Of a stretch of DNA of 64,000 bases, positions 16,626 through 25,934 are shown one piece after another. The DNA lies in assembly GCF_047345415.1 (NCBI RefSeq), contig NZ_JBLFEP010000002.1, positions 434,001 through 498,000 of the forward strand, read 5' to 3'. The notes under the pieces were generated by a model that searched no databases, was not told the origin of the DNA, and worked only from the letters and a program-made list of their open reading frames with translations. The position numbers were made by a program, and so were the translations under genes. The stretch comes from Maribacter_C sp947494565 (GTDB taxonomy: Bacteria; Bacteroidota; Bacteroidia; Flavobacteriales; Flavobacteriaceae). How positions within the stretch are numbered: the first letter of the stretch is position 1; each line of letters starts with the position of its first letter.

Positions 16626-17060
16626 ATGAAATCACTTCTAAGACATATCGCGAAACACGTGATTTTCATTCTTTTGCTGTATCCTTTTTGTGGGAGTGCT
16701 CAACATACGTTGACTGTAACGGCAGATGGAATAAGCTCGTCAGAAGGGTTCATTGCCGTAGGTGTGTATAATACGGAGGACACTTTCCTAAAGGAGGGTA
16801 AGATTTTTGCGGGTTCTTTCGAACCCACGAAGATGGGCAAAACCAAGATTACGATTGCTGACTTGCCGGAAGGTACATATGCTGTATCTATCTTTCACGA
16901 CAAAAATGGCAATAAGGCACTCGACACCAATTTTATCGGTATTCCTAAAGAACCAGTTGCCTTTTATAAGGGGAAGATGAAAACGTTCGGCCCTCCCGAT
17001 TTTGAAGAATGCGCGTTCGTATTTGATTCAGATACTGAAATCAATATTCCCTTTAGGTAA
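16626..17060 (+). CDS. DUF2141-domain exported protein
   Basis: The 144-residue product has a signal peptide (about 1-25, ending GSAQ) and the DUF2141 pattern: GFIAVGVYNTEDTFLK, KITIADLPEGTYAVSIFHD, then KNGNKALDTNFIGIPKEP, ending in a Pro/Gly-containing FGPPDFEECAF. These small beta-sandwich proteins are exported in many Bacteroidetes; their function is unknown. It starts right at the stop of the upstream gene. Confidence 0.88.
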   Translation: MKSLLRHIAKHVIFILLLYPFCGSAQHTLTVTADGISSSEGFIAVGVYNTEDTFLKEGKIFAGSFEPTKMGKTKITIADLPEGTYAVSIFHDKNGNKALDTNFIGIPKEPVAFYKGKMKTFGPPDFEECAFVFDSDTEINIPFR

Positions 17061-17146
17061 CCGCTGGCCTCAAGAAGTTTGATTTTGATTGTATTTCAAA
17101 CACCGATGTTGTAATTTACTGTTCTCAATCAATAAATTAAAATCAT

Positions 17147-17515
17147 ATGGGAACTAAGGAAATTGCGGACAAATTGGTGCAATGGTGTAAAGAAGGAGAC
17201 TTCGAGACCCCCTACCAGCATTTATATAGTCCGAACATTGTAAGCATCGAGAACGACGGAAAAGGTGAAAATGCGTTGGCCGAAGGCTTTGAAGCTCTCC
17301 AGAAAAAAGGAGAGTGGTGGCAAGAAAATTTTGAAATGCACAGCAGCAGTGTATCGGAGCCCATTGTGGCCGATAACTGGTTTTCCGTGCGCTTTGAGAT
17401 GGATACGACCCATAAGCCCTCAGGACACCGATCGACCATGTCGGAAATAGGCGTATACCAAGTGAAAGATGGAAAAATCGTTCGAGAACAGTTTTTCTAC
17501 GACGAAGAAGTATAG
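17147..17515 (+). CDS. NTF2/SnoaL-like small protein
   Basis: This 122-residue cytoplasmic protein has the helix-plus-curved-sheet pattern of the NTF2-like superfamily: an N-terminal helix MGTKEIADKLVQWCKEGDFE, LYSPNIVSIE, then WFSVRFEMDTT and the closing GVYQVKDGKIVREQFFYDE. Members bind small molecules or act as isomerases; no specific substrate is evident. It converges on the plug-domain lipoprotein gene, 3 bp apart. Confidence 0.82.
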   Translation: MGTKEIADKLVQWCKEGDFETPYQHLYSPNIVSIENDGKGENALAEGFEALQKKGEWWQENFEMHSSSVSEPIVADNWFSVRFEMDTTHKPSGHRSTMSEIGVYQVKDGKIVREQFFYDEEV

Positions 17516-17518
17516 TAC

Positions 17519-17911
17519 TTATTTGGTGGTGATGACAATTACCCCGTTTGAGCCTCTAGACCCATAGAAGGATGCATCTGGCCCTTTTATGGGTTTGATT
17601 TTTTTGACATCCACCGCATTGACGACTTGATCTACCGAGGCAAATGAATTTCCAATTAGATTACCATCTACCACATAAAGAGGTTCTGTGGTGCCCTCTA
17701 CTGAATTGACCGCACCCGCAAATACTGGAACTCCTCCCGTACTTCGAATTCCTGGCAGGCGTACAATCTGATTGTAGAGCGGGAGTAAGATTCTGTTCTC
17801 CTCGGTAATTCCCGTTGTTTCAGGGTCATTATTAGCAACTGATTTCGTATTTCCGCAGGCTGCTAAGAAACCTATAATCAGTAACATCCCTATTTGAGCG
17901 TATAGTTTCAT
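17519..17911 (-). CDS. Lipoprotein with a standalone TonB plug-like domain
   Basis: Starting at MKLYAQIGMLLIIGFLAACG it is a 130-residue lipoprotein (lipid Cys19); an alternative Met four codons earlier is possible. Almost the whole mature part is a TonB-dependent-receptor plug: EPLYVVDGNLIG, VNAVDVKKIKPIKGPDASFY and GSRGSNGVIVITTK, the last being the usual plug ending. There is no beta-barrel after it. Such isolated plugs occur in Bacteroidetes; what they plug or bind is unclear. Confidence 0.85.
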   Translation of the reverse strand: MKLYAQIGMLLIIGFLAACGNTKSVANNDPETTGITEENRILLPLYNQIVRLPGIRSTGGVPVFAGAVNSVEGTTEPLYVVDGNLIGNSFASVDQVVNAVDVKKIKPIKGPDASFYGSRGSNGVIVITTK

Positions 17912-18098
17912 TGGTCGTTCCATTTGGTTAAAGTTAGGATTTCCCTCCGCGTTAGTGTCAATCTTCTCACGGAGATGTTCCAAGATACAAATTTTAAAAT
18001 TTAGTCGGTATGTCAGCGACATGACGGATGTCGAATACGGTTGCTTCGGATGATCAAATTGATGAATTGAATACTTATCTTGGGCCTAAAATGATTTC

Positions 18099-18485
18099 AT
18101 GGTCTTACTAACTCATTTCATAGGGGCGCTTTTTGGGCTGCTATCGGTTGTTTTTGGTGCATTTGGTGCCCATGCCCTGAAAAAAAGGCTTTCCGAAGAA
18201 CAACTTCGAAGTTTTGAAACAGGGGTAAAATATCAAATGTACCACGCGCTCTTACTCTTAGTGTTGGGCTTTAATCTGAATTTGGGTACGGCCCTTGAGC
18301 AGTATATGGTATACTGCTTTATGTTGGGAACGTTCCTCTTCTCCTTCAGTATTTACGGATTGACCTTAAGTGCCGCAAAGGGTAAAAAACTACGATTTTT
18401 AGGCCCGGTCACACCCCTTGGAGGCCTGCTCTTGGTCATAGGTTGGAGCTTATTGCTGTATTCGTTTATCCAGAATATCCTTTAA
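18099..18485 (+). CDS. DUF423 membrane protein
   Basis: This 128-residue protein has four helices and the DUF423 hallmarks FGAFGAHALKKRLSEEQ, KYQMYHALLLL and a C-terminal GPVTPLGGLLLVIGW. Function unknown; the family is broadly conserved. The ATG at 18099 is the start; an ATG at 18091 is out of frame. It converges on the DUF5916 gene with 3 bp between them. Confidence 0.9.
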   Translation: MVLLTHFIGALFGLLSVVFGAFGAHALKKRLSEEQLRSFETGVKYQMYHALLLLVLGFNLNLGTALEQYMVYCFMLGTFLFSFSIYGLTLSAAKGKKLRFLGPVTPLGGLLLVIGWSLLLYSFIQNIL

Positions 18486-18488
18486 GGG

Positions 18489-21143
18489 TTACAGAACGAA
18501 ACGATAGGTTGCTTTGATCAAAAAGATATTCTGGGGCTTTTCATCATTGAAAATACCATCACCCAAATCTTGAAATAGGGCATTTTGGGGATCTCCGGAT
18601 TGGGAGACATCTTGCGACCACACCAAGAATATTTCCGATCCGGGAATGTACTCCCAACGCACCACGAGGTTCGATCGAAACTGTACAAAAGAGAAATCAG
18701 GATTGTCAAAGGTGAATTCAGCGGTTCCGTCCAAATCTTTGTCTACCGAGAATACATCGTCTGCAAAGGAGATTTGATTCGAGCCATATGGGGCGATTCG
18801 GTCATTGAATGTAGCACCTAAAGGGTCGGCCACTTCTTTGAACTCGGAATAGCGCCCTCGCGAGATAAAAGGTTGCCCCCAATATTGGATGGTCAGATTC
18901 GGGTTAATGGTATAGTTCAGTCGAAATGACATACTCAGTGTTCGCTGCTCAACGGTTCCATTGAGATAGGTGGTCTCTCCATCGACGTCGATATTGTCGA
19001 TATACTGTAATTTGTCCATGTTGATGCCATACTCTGGGTTGGCCGATATGCTGAGTGCATTGAAAGGCTGGTAAGTCACCCCAAAATCGATGTTATAGGA
19101 ACCATAGGAGTTGTCCGTTCCTTTTTCGCCTCTGTGAAAGACATTAAAGCGCAGTTTTTTTCTTCGGTCGGTGTTGTACCCATTAAAGAAGCCGATTTCT
19201 GAAGCCTGGCGTAATCGGGGCCCGCCACGTAGCGCAAAATTCGAGTACTGCTTTGGGGCGTAATTGAAGCCGATATTCGTAAACCAGTTGTTGTCCCAAT
19301 TTTGCCAGCTGTTCGTATTGAACCGTAAGCTATTGTGATTGCCACCAAAATCCCAAACACTCCAATGGTTGTAGTTGATACCCACTCTTCGAAATGTTTC
19401 CGTTGGTTTCAAGGTTTGATAGCCGATCCACGTATAATGTCGAATATCGTCCGCTTGACGCTGAAAACCGATATCATTTAGCTCTAGCTCGGGGGAACGC
19501 CAGGTTCCTCCGGTTTCAAACCTCCAATTTCCATTTCCGATCTTCCCCAATTGTAAGTTGCCTCCGGTACCTGTTAAAGAAGTGCGGTCGGCATCGACCG
19601 ATACATGGTCGGCGCCTACTCGTTGAAAAAGATGTGCGATGGATTCTTGCGTATTTTCTATCGCTTCGGCACCTCCGTTTACTCGGCTGAAAATAAAGTT
19701 TCCGCCAACATACCAATCACGGTCATGCCATTGGTGCTTGACATCCACTCCACCGGTAAAGGCCGAATGGTGCAAAAAGTTCAATTCAGGGGTAAGCTGA
19801 TCTCGATTGGTAGCGGTAAAAATCCCGCCAACAAAAGTATTCCGGTCATTAAAGTCTTTTTGAACACGACCTACGAAATAGTTGGTCAAAGGCTCGACCA
19901 CCTCTTTTCGACGATCACCATTGTTATCGATAGTTGCATATTTTTTGGCCGTAACACTTTCGAGGACCCCGATAGACCATCCATTTTTGGTCTTACCACT
20001 AAATTTGGCCGCTCCTAATATGGCGGTATTCTCGGGTTGTTCTACATATTCGTTGTCTTCGGTATCGGGAAACCCCTGCGGACTCCTTCCGATCCGTCTG
20101 GAGTAGAATACATTATCAAATCCGAACGTATTTCCGGCTTCGGATTGACTTACGCGATAGTCAAAAATATTTTTGTTCTCCACAAAGAAGGGGCGTTGTT
20201 CCCTAAAGAATATTTGAAATCCGTCAAGGGCTATGGCCGAAGGGTCTGCCTCTACCTGCCCAAAATCGGGGTTCACGGTCAAATCTAGGGTAAGGTCATT
20301 GGTTATTCCGATTTTTGCGTCCAATCCGCCGGTAATCTGACTGTCATTGCCATCCCGAAATGGATTACCAGCTTCAGGCTCGAAAGTTTCCAGTTTAGCC
20401 ACCGTATAGGGTTGAATTTCGAGCTGTTTTTGAGGTACTAGATCGATCAAGCCGTCTAGAAGGCCAAATTCGCTCACAAAACCCGGGGTGTCTTGTTTGA
20501 TTCGTTGCCAGGCATAACGTTCTGCCCCCCTGAAGTATTGACGGTCTACTTGTATGCCCCAAACCTGTTCTTTGGCTTTGCCGAATTTTAGTTGACTAAA
20601 GGGTATTTTCATTTCGGCTGTCCAACCTTCTTCGTCGACATTCGTTTTGGTGTACCAAATTGGGTTCCAACTTTCGTCTTCGTTATTCCCGTTTTCTGAG
20701 CTGAAAAAGTCTGCTTTGACTCCGGCAGCTGTGGTGATAAAACCGAAAGAGCTGCGCTTGTCATGGTAACTATCGATAAAAATGCCGACCCAATCTCCTT
20801 GAAAGCCATCACGCCGTGACAGCCGCATTTCAATTTTGTCGGGGTCACTGTCATAGGCACGTATACCGACATACAAGAATTTTTCATCATAAACGATCTT
20901 GAATTTGGTGTCGTGGTCCGGTTGCGTGTTTTCATCGGGTCTTCTCTCGATAAAGTTACCATCCCATTCAACGATGTCCCATCCGGCCTCATCAAGAAGA
21001 CCATCTATTTCGGGGGAGGGTACCGCATCCAAAAATTTCGTGGTGTAGGTTCTTTTTACTACAACGTCGGTCGAGTCTTGAGCAAAAAAAACTGTTTGTG
21101 CAAAAAAGCATAATGCACAAACAGTAATCCGGTTGATTTTCAT
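18489..21143 (-). CDS. DUF5916 outer-membrane protein with N-terminal CBM9-like domain
   Basis: The 884-residue protein has a signal peptide (1-21), a CBM9-like sandwich (about 35-230: PEIDGLLDEAGWDIVEW, KFLYVGIRAYDSDPDK, EEGWTAEMKIPFSQLKFG), then the DUF5916 region (ITNDLTLDLTVNPDFGQVEA, REQRPFFVENKNIF) and a C-terminal half rich in alternating polar/aromatic strands, ending in Leu after FLIKATYRFVL, as expected for an outer-membrane barrel. The ligand is unknown. It is transcribed alone. Confidence 0.88.
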   Translation of the reverse strand: MKINRITVCALCFFAQTVFFAQDSTDVVVKRTYTTKFLDAVPSPEIDGLLDEAGWDIVEWDGNFIERRPDENTQPDHDTKFKIVYDEKFLYVGIRAYDSDPDKIEMRLSRRDGFQGDWVGIFIDSYHDKRSSFGFITTAAGVKADFFSSENGNNEDESWNPIWYTKTNVDEEGWTAEMKIPFSQLKFGKAKEQVWGIQVDRQYFRGAERYAWQRIKQDTPGFVSEFGLLDGLIDLVPQKQLEIQPYTVAKLETFEPEAGNPFRDGNDSQITGGLDAKIGITNDLTLDLTVNPDFGQVEADPSAIALDGFQIFFREQRPFFVENKNIFDYRVSQSEAGNTFGFDNVFYSRRIGRSPQGFPDTEDNEYVEQPENTAILGAAKFSGKTKNGWSIGVLESVTAKKYATIDNNGDRRKEVVEPLTNYFVGRVQKDFNDRNTFVGGIFTATNRDQLTPELNFLHHSAFTGGVDVKHQWHDRDWYVGGNFIFSRVNGGAEAIENTQESIAHLFQRVGADHVSVDADRTSLTGTGGNLQLGKIGNGNWRFETGGTWRSPELELNDIGFQRQADDIRHYTWIGYQTLKPTETFRRVGINYNHWSVWDFGGNHNSLRFNTNSWQNWDNNWFTNIGFNYAPKQYSNFALRGGPRLRQASEIGFFNGYNTDRRKKLRFNVFHRGEKGTDNSYGSYNIDFGVTYQPFNALSISANPEYGINMDKLQYIDNIDVDGETTYLNGTVEQRTLSMSFRLNYTINPNLTIQYWGQPFISRGRYSEFKEVADPLGATFNDRIAPYGSNQISFADDVFSVDKDLDGTAEFTFDNPDFSFVQFRSNLVVRWEYIPGSEIFLVWSQDVSQSGDPQNALFQDLGDGIFNDEKPQNIFLIKATYRFVL

Positions 21144-21203
21144 GTATTCGATTTATGATTGATGTGACTTAAAGACTATGAAAATTTGAAGTAGTTACAC
21201 TAA

Positions 21204-21234
21204 AACGTCCCTTTTTTTGTTTGGGCCGTTTTTT
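21204..21234 (-). terminator. Possible intrinsic terminator
   Basis: Arms AACGTCCC (21204-21211) and GGGCCGTT (21223-21230) with one mismatch and an 11-nt loop lie just past the amidohydrolase stop. On the minus strand the stem is followed by TTTTAG, a weak U-run. Confidence 0.4.
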
Positions 21235-21239
21235 ATTGG

Positions 21240-23321
21240 CTATTGGGCAATCAGCTTTTTCAATTGTGCCTTACCGTAGTTGTTTTCAGGATTTAACGCG
21301 ATCGATTTTCTATAGTTTTTGATGGCCGATTTTTTCTGTCCTACCGACATATACCCCTCTCCTAAGCTATCGTACACATTCCATGATTCTGGAAAGAGTT
21401 TGACATTCAACTCAAAAAAGGCAATGGCCTCCAGGGGCTTGTCCAATCGTAGCAATAGATACCCTACACTATTGATTTCGTTTTCGTCGATGACATATTT
21501 TTCGTCGGTTTTAATGGTTTCGACGTATTCCTTGGCCTTTGGAATGCCTTCTTCTAGCATCTTGATGAGCACTGCTAAGGATCCGTTTTTTGTGGCTTCC
21601 GAAGAATAGGCTGCTGCAAATTCGTAAAACTCGATCGCTTTATCGTATTCCTTTTTGTTGATGAGCGCATAGGTGCCGTTCGTTAGGATATTTTCATCCA
21701 TCGAGACCTTTCTTTCAGGAAAATGCTGTTGGAACAAGCGCAATACCGTTTGGGCCTCGTCGATTCTACCATCACCTGAAAAGGTGTGGACTACTTTTTC
21801 AAGTTCATCGGCATTTAAAGGTTCGTACCGCTCACTTTCTTTTTCTTTTTTGAACCAGGTCAATCCTTTCTTCGGACCTTGGTCGACTAAAATGTCCTGT
21901 AAACTATAGGCTAGTGATTTTTTTAGGGAAAATACTTTACCTCCCTTGATTATGGTCTTGTTGGAAAGCAGGTTTTCGGGCGTATCGAATGGATTTTTTT
22001 CAAAGAGCAGCATATCCGCTTTTTTACCTACTTCGATGGAGCCATAGTCTGCCTGTAAGTTCATGGCCTCGTATCCGTTGCGTGTGGCTATTTGCAGAAT
22101 GTCTTCCATGGAGATTCCCGCTTCATGAAACAGAAGTAATTCGTGCAGCATGGCCTTCCCGCCATAGCGGCAATCCGTTCCCACACGTAGTTGAACACCT
22201 TTGTCATGCGCTTTTTTCACATAAAGCATCATGTAGTCGAATGCTTCGTTCAATTGCTTTTGCTGGGCTGCTGAATACGAGACCATGGGCGTTCTTCTAA
22301 TCGGGAAGTATTCAAAGGATGTAAAAAAATCGGTCCTGCCAGCGGCAGATGCCAAGACATTGAGTGCCGTGCTCAGGGTTGCCCCTTTTGCGGCCATTCG
22401 GTCAAACAGTGCCATGAGTTTCGTCTCAAATTCAGGATGCTCCTTGATGTAACTGAAAAAGAAGGTCATATGGGCGGCAAACTCGTCGATGCTCGGAGAC
22501 ATCTGAATGCCATAGGCTGCATTCATGGCTTTCCAATGTTCATCATAATCAAGAATGCTCGGGGTAACCGTAAAAAAGTGTTCAAAGTTCCGTACCCCCA
22601 TATCCATGGCTTCGTCAATGGTCATCACATTGTTATCGGTATGCGTATTGATCGTGATATCGTGTTTTTTGGCCTCATCGACCATGGCCTCAAAATCAGG
22701 CTTCTCAAGCTTTCGATATAATTTCATGTGTTTCAATCCCTTTTTGGCGTACTCCCGCACCTTTTTTCGACCATCTTCGGGGTTCATCACTTCTATATGA
22801 TGTTGCGGTTGTCGATAGCTGGCGTCGGAAACGATTGACCCGCCACATATAAATAGATTGGGATATTCTGGTGAAGGGTGTTGCTGCCAGTTCAGTGTGA
22901 CGTCGATCCAGGCTTCGGGTTGGCCCATATCGATAATCGTGGTAACACCGTGAGCCAAATACATCCGTGTCATCAAACCCCTCGCCAAGTCGGATTTGTC
23001 TTCAGTAATGGTCTTCGGGGCGGAATGACCGCTACTCGTATAGTTTTGCATTAAGTGGGTATGGGTATCGATGAGACCTGGCGTCATTAATCGATTATCG
23101 CCGTTAATGGTTTCTTTTGCGGAGTAGGAATCCGTTGCATCAACAATGGCCGCAATGGTATCGGCGTTAATAAGTACCGTTCTATTTTCATGAACGGTTT
23201 TGTTTTTGCTGTCGAACAAGCGCACATTTTGTATGGCCAGATCATAGGTTGTCGTTGTACAGCCCGTAAGGCTCAATACAAGGCATAGAATACCTATAGC
23301 CACGATTCTTTGATTTTTCAT
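21240..23321 (-). CDS. Amidohydrolase lipoprotein fused to C-terminal TPR repeats
   Basis: The 693-residue protein has a lipobox (LSLTGC, Cys21) and an amidohydrolase domain (about 28-460): PGLIDTHTHL with the metal-binding HTH (87-89), MKLYRKLEK with a likely bridging Lys, the later INTHTDNN and NFEHFF His residues, and VGTDCRYGG with the catalytic Asp. Residues ~500-690 form TPR units ending VYDSLGEGYMSVGQKKSAI and NYRKSIALNPENN. It would hydrolyse a cyclic amide or dipeptide-like substrate outside the cytoplasm. The TPR tail suggests partner binding. Confidence 0.9.
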   Translation of the reverse strand: MKNQRIVAIGILCLVLSLTGCTTTTYDLAIQNVRLFDSKNKTVHENRTVLINADTIAAIVDATDSYSAKETINGDNRLMTPGLIDTHTHLMQNYTSSGHSAPKTITEDKSDLARGLMTRMYLAHGVTTIIDMGQPEAWIDVTLNWQQHPSPEYPNLFICGGSIVSDASYRQPQHHIEVMNPEDGRKKVREYAKKGLKHMKLYRKLEKPDFEAMVDEAKKHDITINTHTDNNVMTIDEAMDMGVRNFEHFFTVTPSILDYDEHWKAMNAAYGIQMSPSIDEFAAHMTFFFSYIKEHPEFETKLMALFDRMAAKGATLSTALNVLASAAGRTDFFTSFEYFPIRRTPMVSYSAAQQKQLNEAFDYMMLYVKKAHDKGVQLRVGTDCRYGGKAMLHELLLFHEAGISMEDILQIATRNGYEAMNLQADYGSIEVGKKADMLLFEKNPFDTPENLLSNKTIIKGGKVFSLKKSLAYSLQDILVDQGPKKGLTWFKKEKESERYEPLNADELEKVVHTFSGDGRIDEAQTVLRLFQQHFPERKVSMDENILTNGTYALINKKEYDKAIEFYEFAAAYSSEATKNGSLAVLIKMLEEGIPKAKEYVETIKTDEKYVIDENEINSVGYLLLRLDKPLEAIAFFELNVKLFPESWNVYDSLGEGYMSVGQKKSAIKNYRKSIALNPENNYGKAQLKKLIAQ

Positions 23322-23361
23322 GAGACTGTTGTTGAGGCGCTAAAAAGTGATATACGAGGTC

Positions 23362-23437
23362 CTATTGAGCCTGTCGAGGTACACTGTCATACCTACAACC
23401 GACTATCGGTTTCGACAAGCCTAACCTGACATCTTGG
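23362..23437. repeat. REP-like inverted repeat in an intergenic gap
   Basis: GCCTGTCGAGGTA (from about 23370) and, about 40 bp on, GGTTTCGACAAGCC form imperfect inverted arms in the 175-bp gap between the amidohydrolase and GIN genes. The text resembles the scattered palindromic repeats of Flavobacteriaceae genomes. Only one full copy is seen in the window. Confidence 0.4.
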
Positions 23438-23496
23438 TGCTCGACTTTTTTAGACTACCTAGGGTTAGAATTTCTTTAAAAGCTGTTTCGGAAGGT

Positions 23497-24219
23497 TTAC
23501 AACCTCAGATACATGTTACCGTTGATGGTATTCAGCCGAATTCGATTGGATGCCTTGCCCAAGGAACCACTTATTTTCTGCCCCACATGCCGATCCGTTG
23601 AATTGAATTTGAGTTTTGCATCGGCGTAGATATCCCCATGAATCGTTTCGGCGACTACGTCTGCATCTTGCATTCTTAGGTCTATTTCACCATTGATCGT
23701 ACTTAATTCAAGGTCTCCAGCATATGTTGCGATTTCAATATTGCCATTGATGAGGTCCGCTTCGAAATTCCCTTCGATGACTTCTGATTTTAAATCGCCA
23801 TTGATACTGCTTATTTTGAATCTGGCGTTTTTTGGTACATAGAGTACATAGTTGAATTCGGTCAAATTACCGGTGTTATAGCAATATCTTTTTCTATCCG
23901 GATTGTTTTTAAGACAATCTTCGCGATAGGCTTCAAAAACCGGTTCCGCCTTTGATTCAATACGGATTAGATTTGAGTTTGTGGTAAAATCGATTTTGTG
24001 CAAATCTTGAAATTTTGAATCTTCGGTAAAAATACTTGCCTTGAAGTATACACTATTTTTTTCCCAGGTCTTGACTTCAATATGGCTTGCAAATTTCACA
24101 TCCAAATCGATAAACTGATTGTTGTATTTCAGGTCTTCTTCAACTATTTTCTGTGCGTTTACCGTAAGGCTGATGAGGCACAGGGTGAAGGCTAATGCGA
24201 TGGTTTTAAACTGTTTCAT
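23497..24219 (-). CDS. DUF4097/GIN-type beta-repeat exported protein 1
   Basis: From MKQFKTIALAFTLCLI this is a 240-residue exported protein. The body is a right-handed beta-helix-like series with recurring GD/GN turns: ISSINGDLKSEVIEGNFEAD, LINGNIEIATYAGDLELS, TINGEIDLRMQDAD, NTINGNMYLRL at the C-terminus. The family is a putative adhesin/GIN domain of unknown function. It is the last gene of the sigma-anti-sigma-GIN-GIN set and probably a target of the sigma factor. Confidence 0.85.
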   Translation of the reverse strand: MKQFKTIALAFTLCLISLTVNAQKIVEEDLKYNNQFIDLDVKFASHIEVKTWEKNSVYFKASIFTEDSKFQDLHKIDFTTNSNLIRIESKAEPVFEAYREDCLKNNPDRKRYCYNTGNLTEFNYVLYVPKNARFKISSINGDLKSEVIEGNFEADLINGNIEIATYAGDLELSTINGEIDLRMQDADVVAETIHGDIYADAKLKFNSTDRHVGQKISGSLGKASNRIRLNTINGNMYLRL

Positions 24220-24320
24220 TTTGACTGTTTTTAAAGGTCGTGAAGGGTCCATCAATGATGATTCCATGGAAACCGGAACGTCATCAGATACATTTCACGA
24301 CCGTTCGTTTGATGATTTTT

Positions 24321-25073
24321 TTAATTTTTTCTCAGATAGATATTCCCGTTGGTGGATTTCAATTTGATATTGACTCCGCCCCCGTTGACTTGACCATTGA
24401 ACTTACTACTGCCGAAAGATTTCAGGCCTTCTTTCTCAGGGCGTTTCAAATCAAAATTGGTATAGAGATCCCCGTTCCAAGAGCTTAATTCTAAATTTGC
24501 CGGAGTACTTCCGGGAAGTGTAACGTCGATTTCCCCATTCGTAGTTCGAATTACAACTGGAGAGTCTTGGTCGATTTTATCAAACGCCACTCGAACACTC
24601 TCATTCAAGGCATAAGCGGTTATAGGGCCTGAGACATTCACCAGGGATAGGCCACCGTTAAGATTGGCATTGGCCTCTACCTCACCAGTGAATCCTTCAA
24701 TATAGATATCACCATCCCAAGAATTCGTGGCCGAAACGTTCTGCGACTTGGGAAGGTAGATTTCTGCACCGCCAGATTTGCGTACGCTTTCAACAATAAG
24801 ATCGCTCCCGGTCTGCACTACATTAAAACCTACATCCGTATTGTCTTCGCCACCTACACCCACAAGTTTGAGTCCCTTGGCTTTTGAAGGCAGGGGTTTT
24901 AAGCCCTTGGCTTTGATCAATATTTCGTTTTTGTCGTGGGTTTTTATGATGATTTCGGATCTTGACTTGATTTTGACCCATTCGATGCCATCGAGGGATT
25001 TACTGTAATCCGATTGTGCTTGTAAATTTGCGGTGAATACGCAAATAATGATACATACTATTAATTTCTTCAT
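24321..25073 (-). CDS. DUF4097/GIN-type beta-repeat exported protein 2
   Basis: The 250-residue product has a signal peptide (1-19, ending NLQAQ) and the same beta-repeat style as its neighbour: NSWDGDIYIEGFTGEVEANA, NLNGGLSLVNVSGPITAY, TTNGEIDVTLPGSTPANLEL and KSTNGNIYLRKN at the end, nearly the same ending as the other copy, so the two are paralogues. It lies 101 bp before that gene and is separated from the anti-sigma gene by a long hairpin. Confidence 0.85.
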   Translation of the reverse strand: MKKLIVCIIICVFTANLQAQSDYSKSLDGIEWVKIKSRSEIIIKTHDKNEILIKAKGLKPLPSKAKGLKLVGVGGEDNTDVGFNVVQTGSDLIVESVRKSGGAEIYLPKSQNVSATNSWDGDIYIEGFTGEVEANANLNGGLSLVNVSGPITAYALNESVRVAFDKIDQDSPVVIRTTNGEIDVTLPGSTPANLELSSWNGDLYTNFDLKRPEKEGLKSFGSSKFNGQVNGGGVNIKLKSTNGNIYLRKN

Positions 25074-25088
25074 GATTTTCGTTTTTTG

Positions 25089-25130
25089 ATGCTGCTACCC
25101 TGCCTGCCGGCATGCAGGGTCGTTCAGCAT
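25089..25130. repeat. Long imperfect hairpin between anti-sigma and GIN genes
   Basis: Outer arms ATGCTG (25089-25094) and CAGCAT (25125-25130) enclose inner arms ACCCTGC (25097-25103) and GCAGGGT (25114-25120), with GCCGGC in the loop. There is no U-run, so it is not a standard terminator. It may stabilise or punctuate the operon mRNA, or be a REP-type repeat. Confidence 0.6.
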
Positions 25131-25135
25131 GGATT

Positions 25136-25933
25136 TTATATAATTGTTGTTAATATTGATTCGATCTGTTCTTTTACGAAAGGCTGTGTTTCCTCGTTTT
25201 TTAATAGCTCCCTCATAGGGGTGGCCGCTTTTTTCTCTTGGATGTCTCCCAATGTTTGAATGATCATAATTTGAATACCGGGATCCTTTTCGGTTTTCAA
25301 AGCCTCGATAAATGCGTCTTTTACGGTTTCAGAGCTGGTATATTTAGCTAGCACTTCAACCGCCGCCGCCCTTACGTTGGTATTTTCATCAAGAAGCATA
25401 CGATCCGTCAAGGCCTTTACTATTGGCGCATCTGGTTGCTTCAAGTCCTCCACGTAATTGACACCTTGAATACGCCTGCTTGCTGATTTGTTCTCTAGTA
25501 ACGACAGCATTGCCGTTTGTTTGAATACCATCTTTTCGTTTGTCAGTTGTGCAATTTCAGCTTTGTTGTCTTGTGATTGTTGCTGTTTTCCGAAAAAGTA
25601 AGCACCGAACAATAAGACCACGCTGGCCGCAATTTTCAAAAGATCGTTTGTCCAAGTATTCTTGCTTTTTACGTGTGCACGGTCTATGGAGACTACTTGG
25701 GTCTCACCCTGTTTTTCAAGCTCTAGTTGCTCCAGAAATTTGAGCTGTACATTAGGCGAGGGTTCAAGCTGTTCTTCATTTTCGAAAGCCTTGAATAGTG
25801 CTTTGTACTCTTTCAACTCCTGGGTACAAGAAGCGCAGTTCTTGATATGTGACTCGAACTTCTCTTTTTGAACTGTGTCCAAAAGATTGTCCAAGTAATC
25901 CGGAATGAGTGCTATGATATGGTTCTTTTCCAT
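25136..25933 (-). CDS. Anti-sigma factor with zinc-finger, one TM helix and HEAT repeats
   Basis: The 265-residue protein begins MEKNHIIALIPDYLDN, one base after the sigma-factor stop. Residues ~28-40 hold the zinc-binding FESHIKNCASCTQEL (HxxxCxxC) of anti-sigma factors, a single membrane helix is at ~97-113 (IAASVVLLFGAYFFG), and the periplasmic part carries HEAT-like repeats (VKALTDRMLLDENTNVRAAA, VLAKYTSSETVKDAFIEAL, LGDIQEKKAATPMREL). It would hold the ECF factor at the membrane. HEAT repeats outside suggest sensing by protein binding. Confidence 0.9.
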   Translation of the reverse strand: MEKNHIIALIPDYLDNLLDTVQKEKFESHIKNCASCTQELKEYKALFKAFENEEQLEPSPNVQLKFLEQLELEKQGETQVVSIDRAHVKSKNTWTNDLLKIAASVVLLFGAYFFGKQQQSQDNKAEIAQLTNEKMVFKQTAMLSLLENKSASRRIQGVNYVEDLKQPDAPIVKALTDRMLLDENTNVRAAAVEVLAKYTSSETVKDAFIEALKTEKDPGIQIMIIQTLGDIQEKKAATPMRELLKNEETQPFVKEQIESILTTII

Positions 25934-25934
25934 T

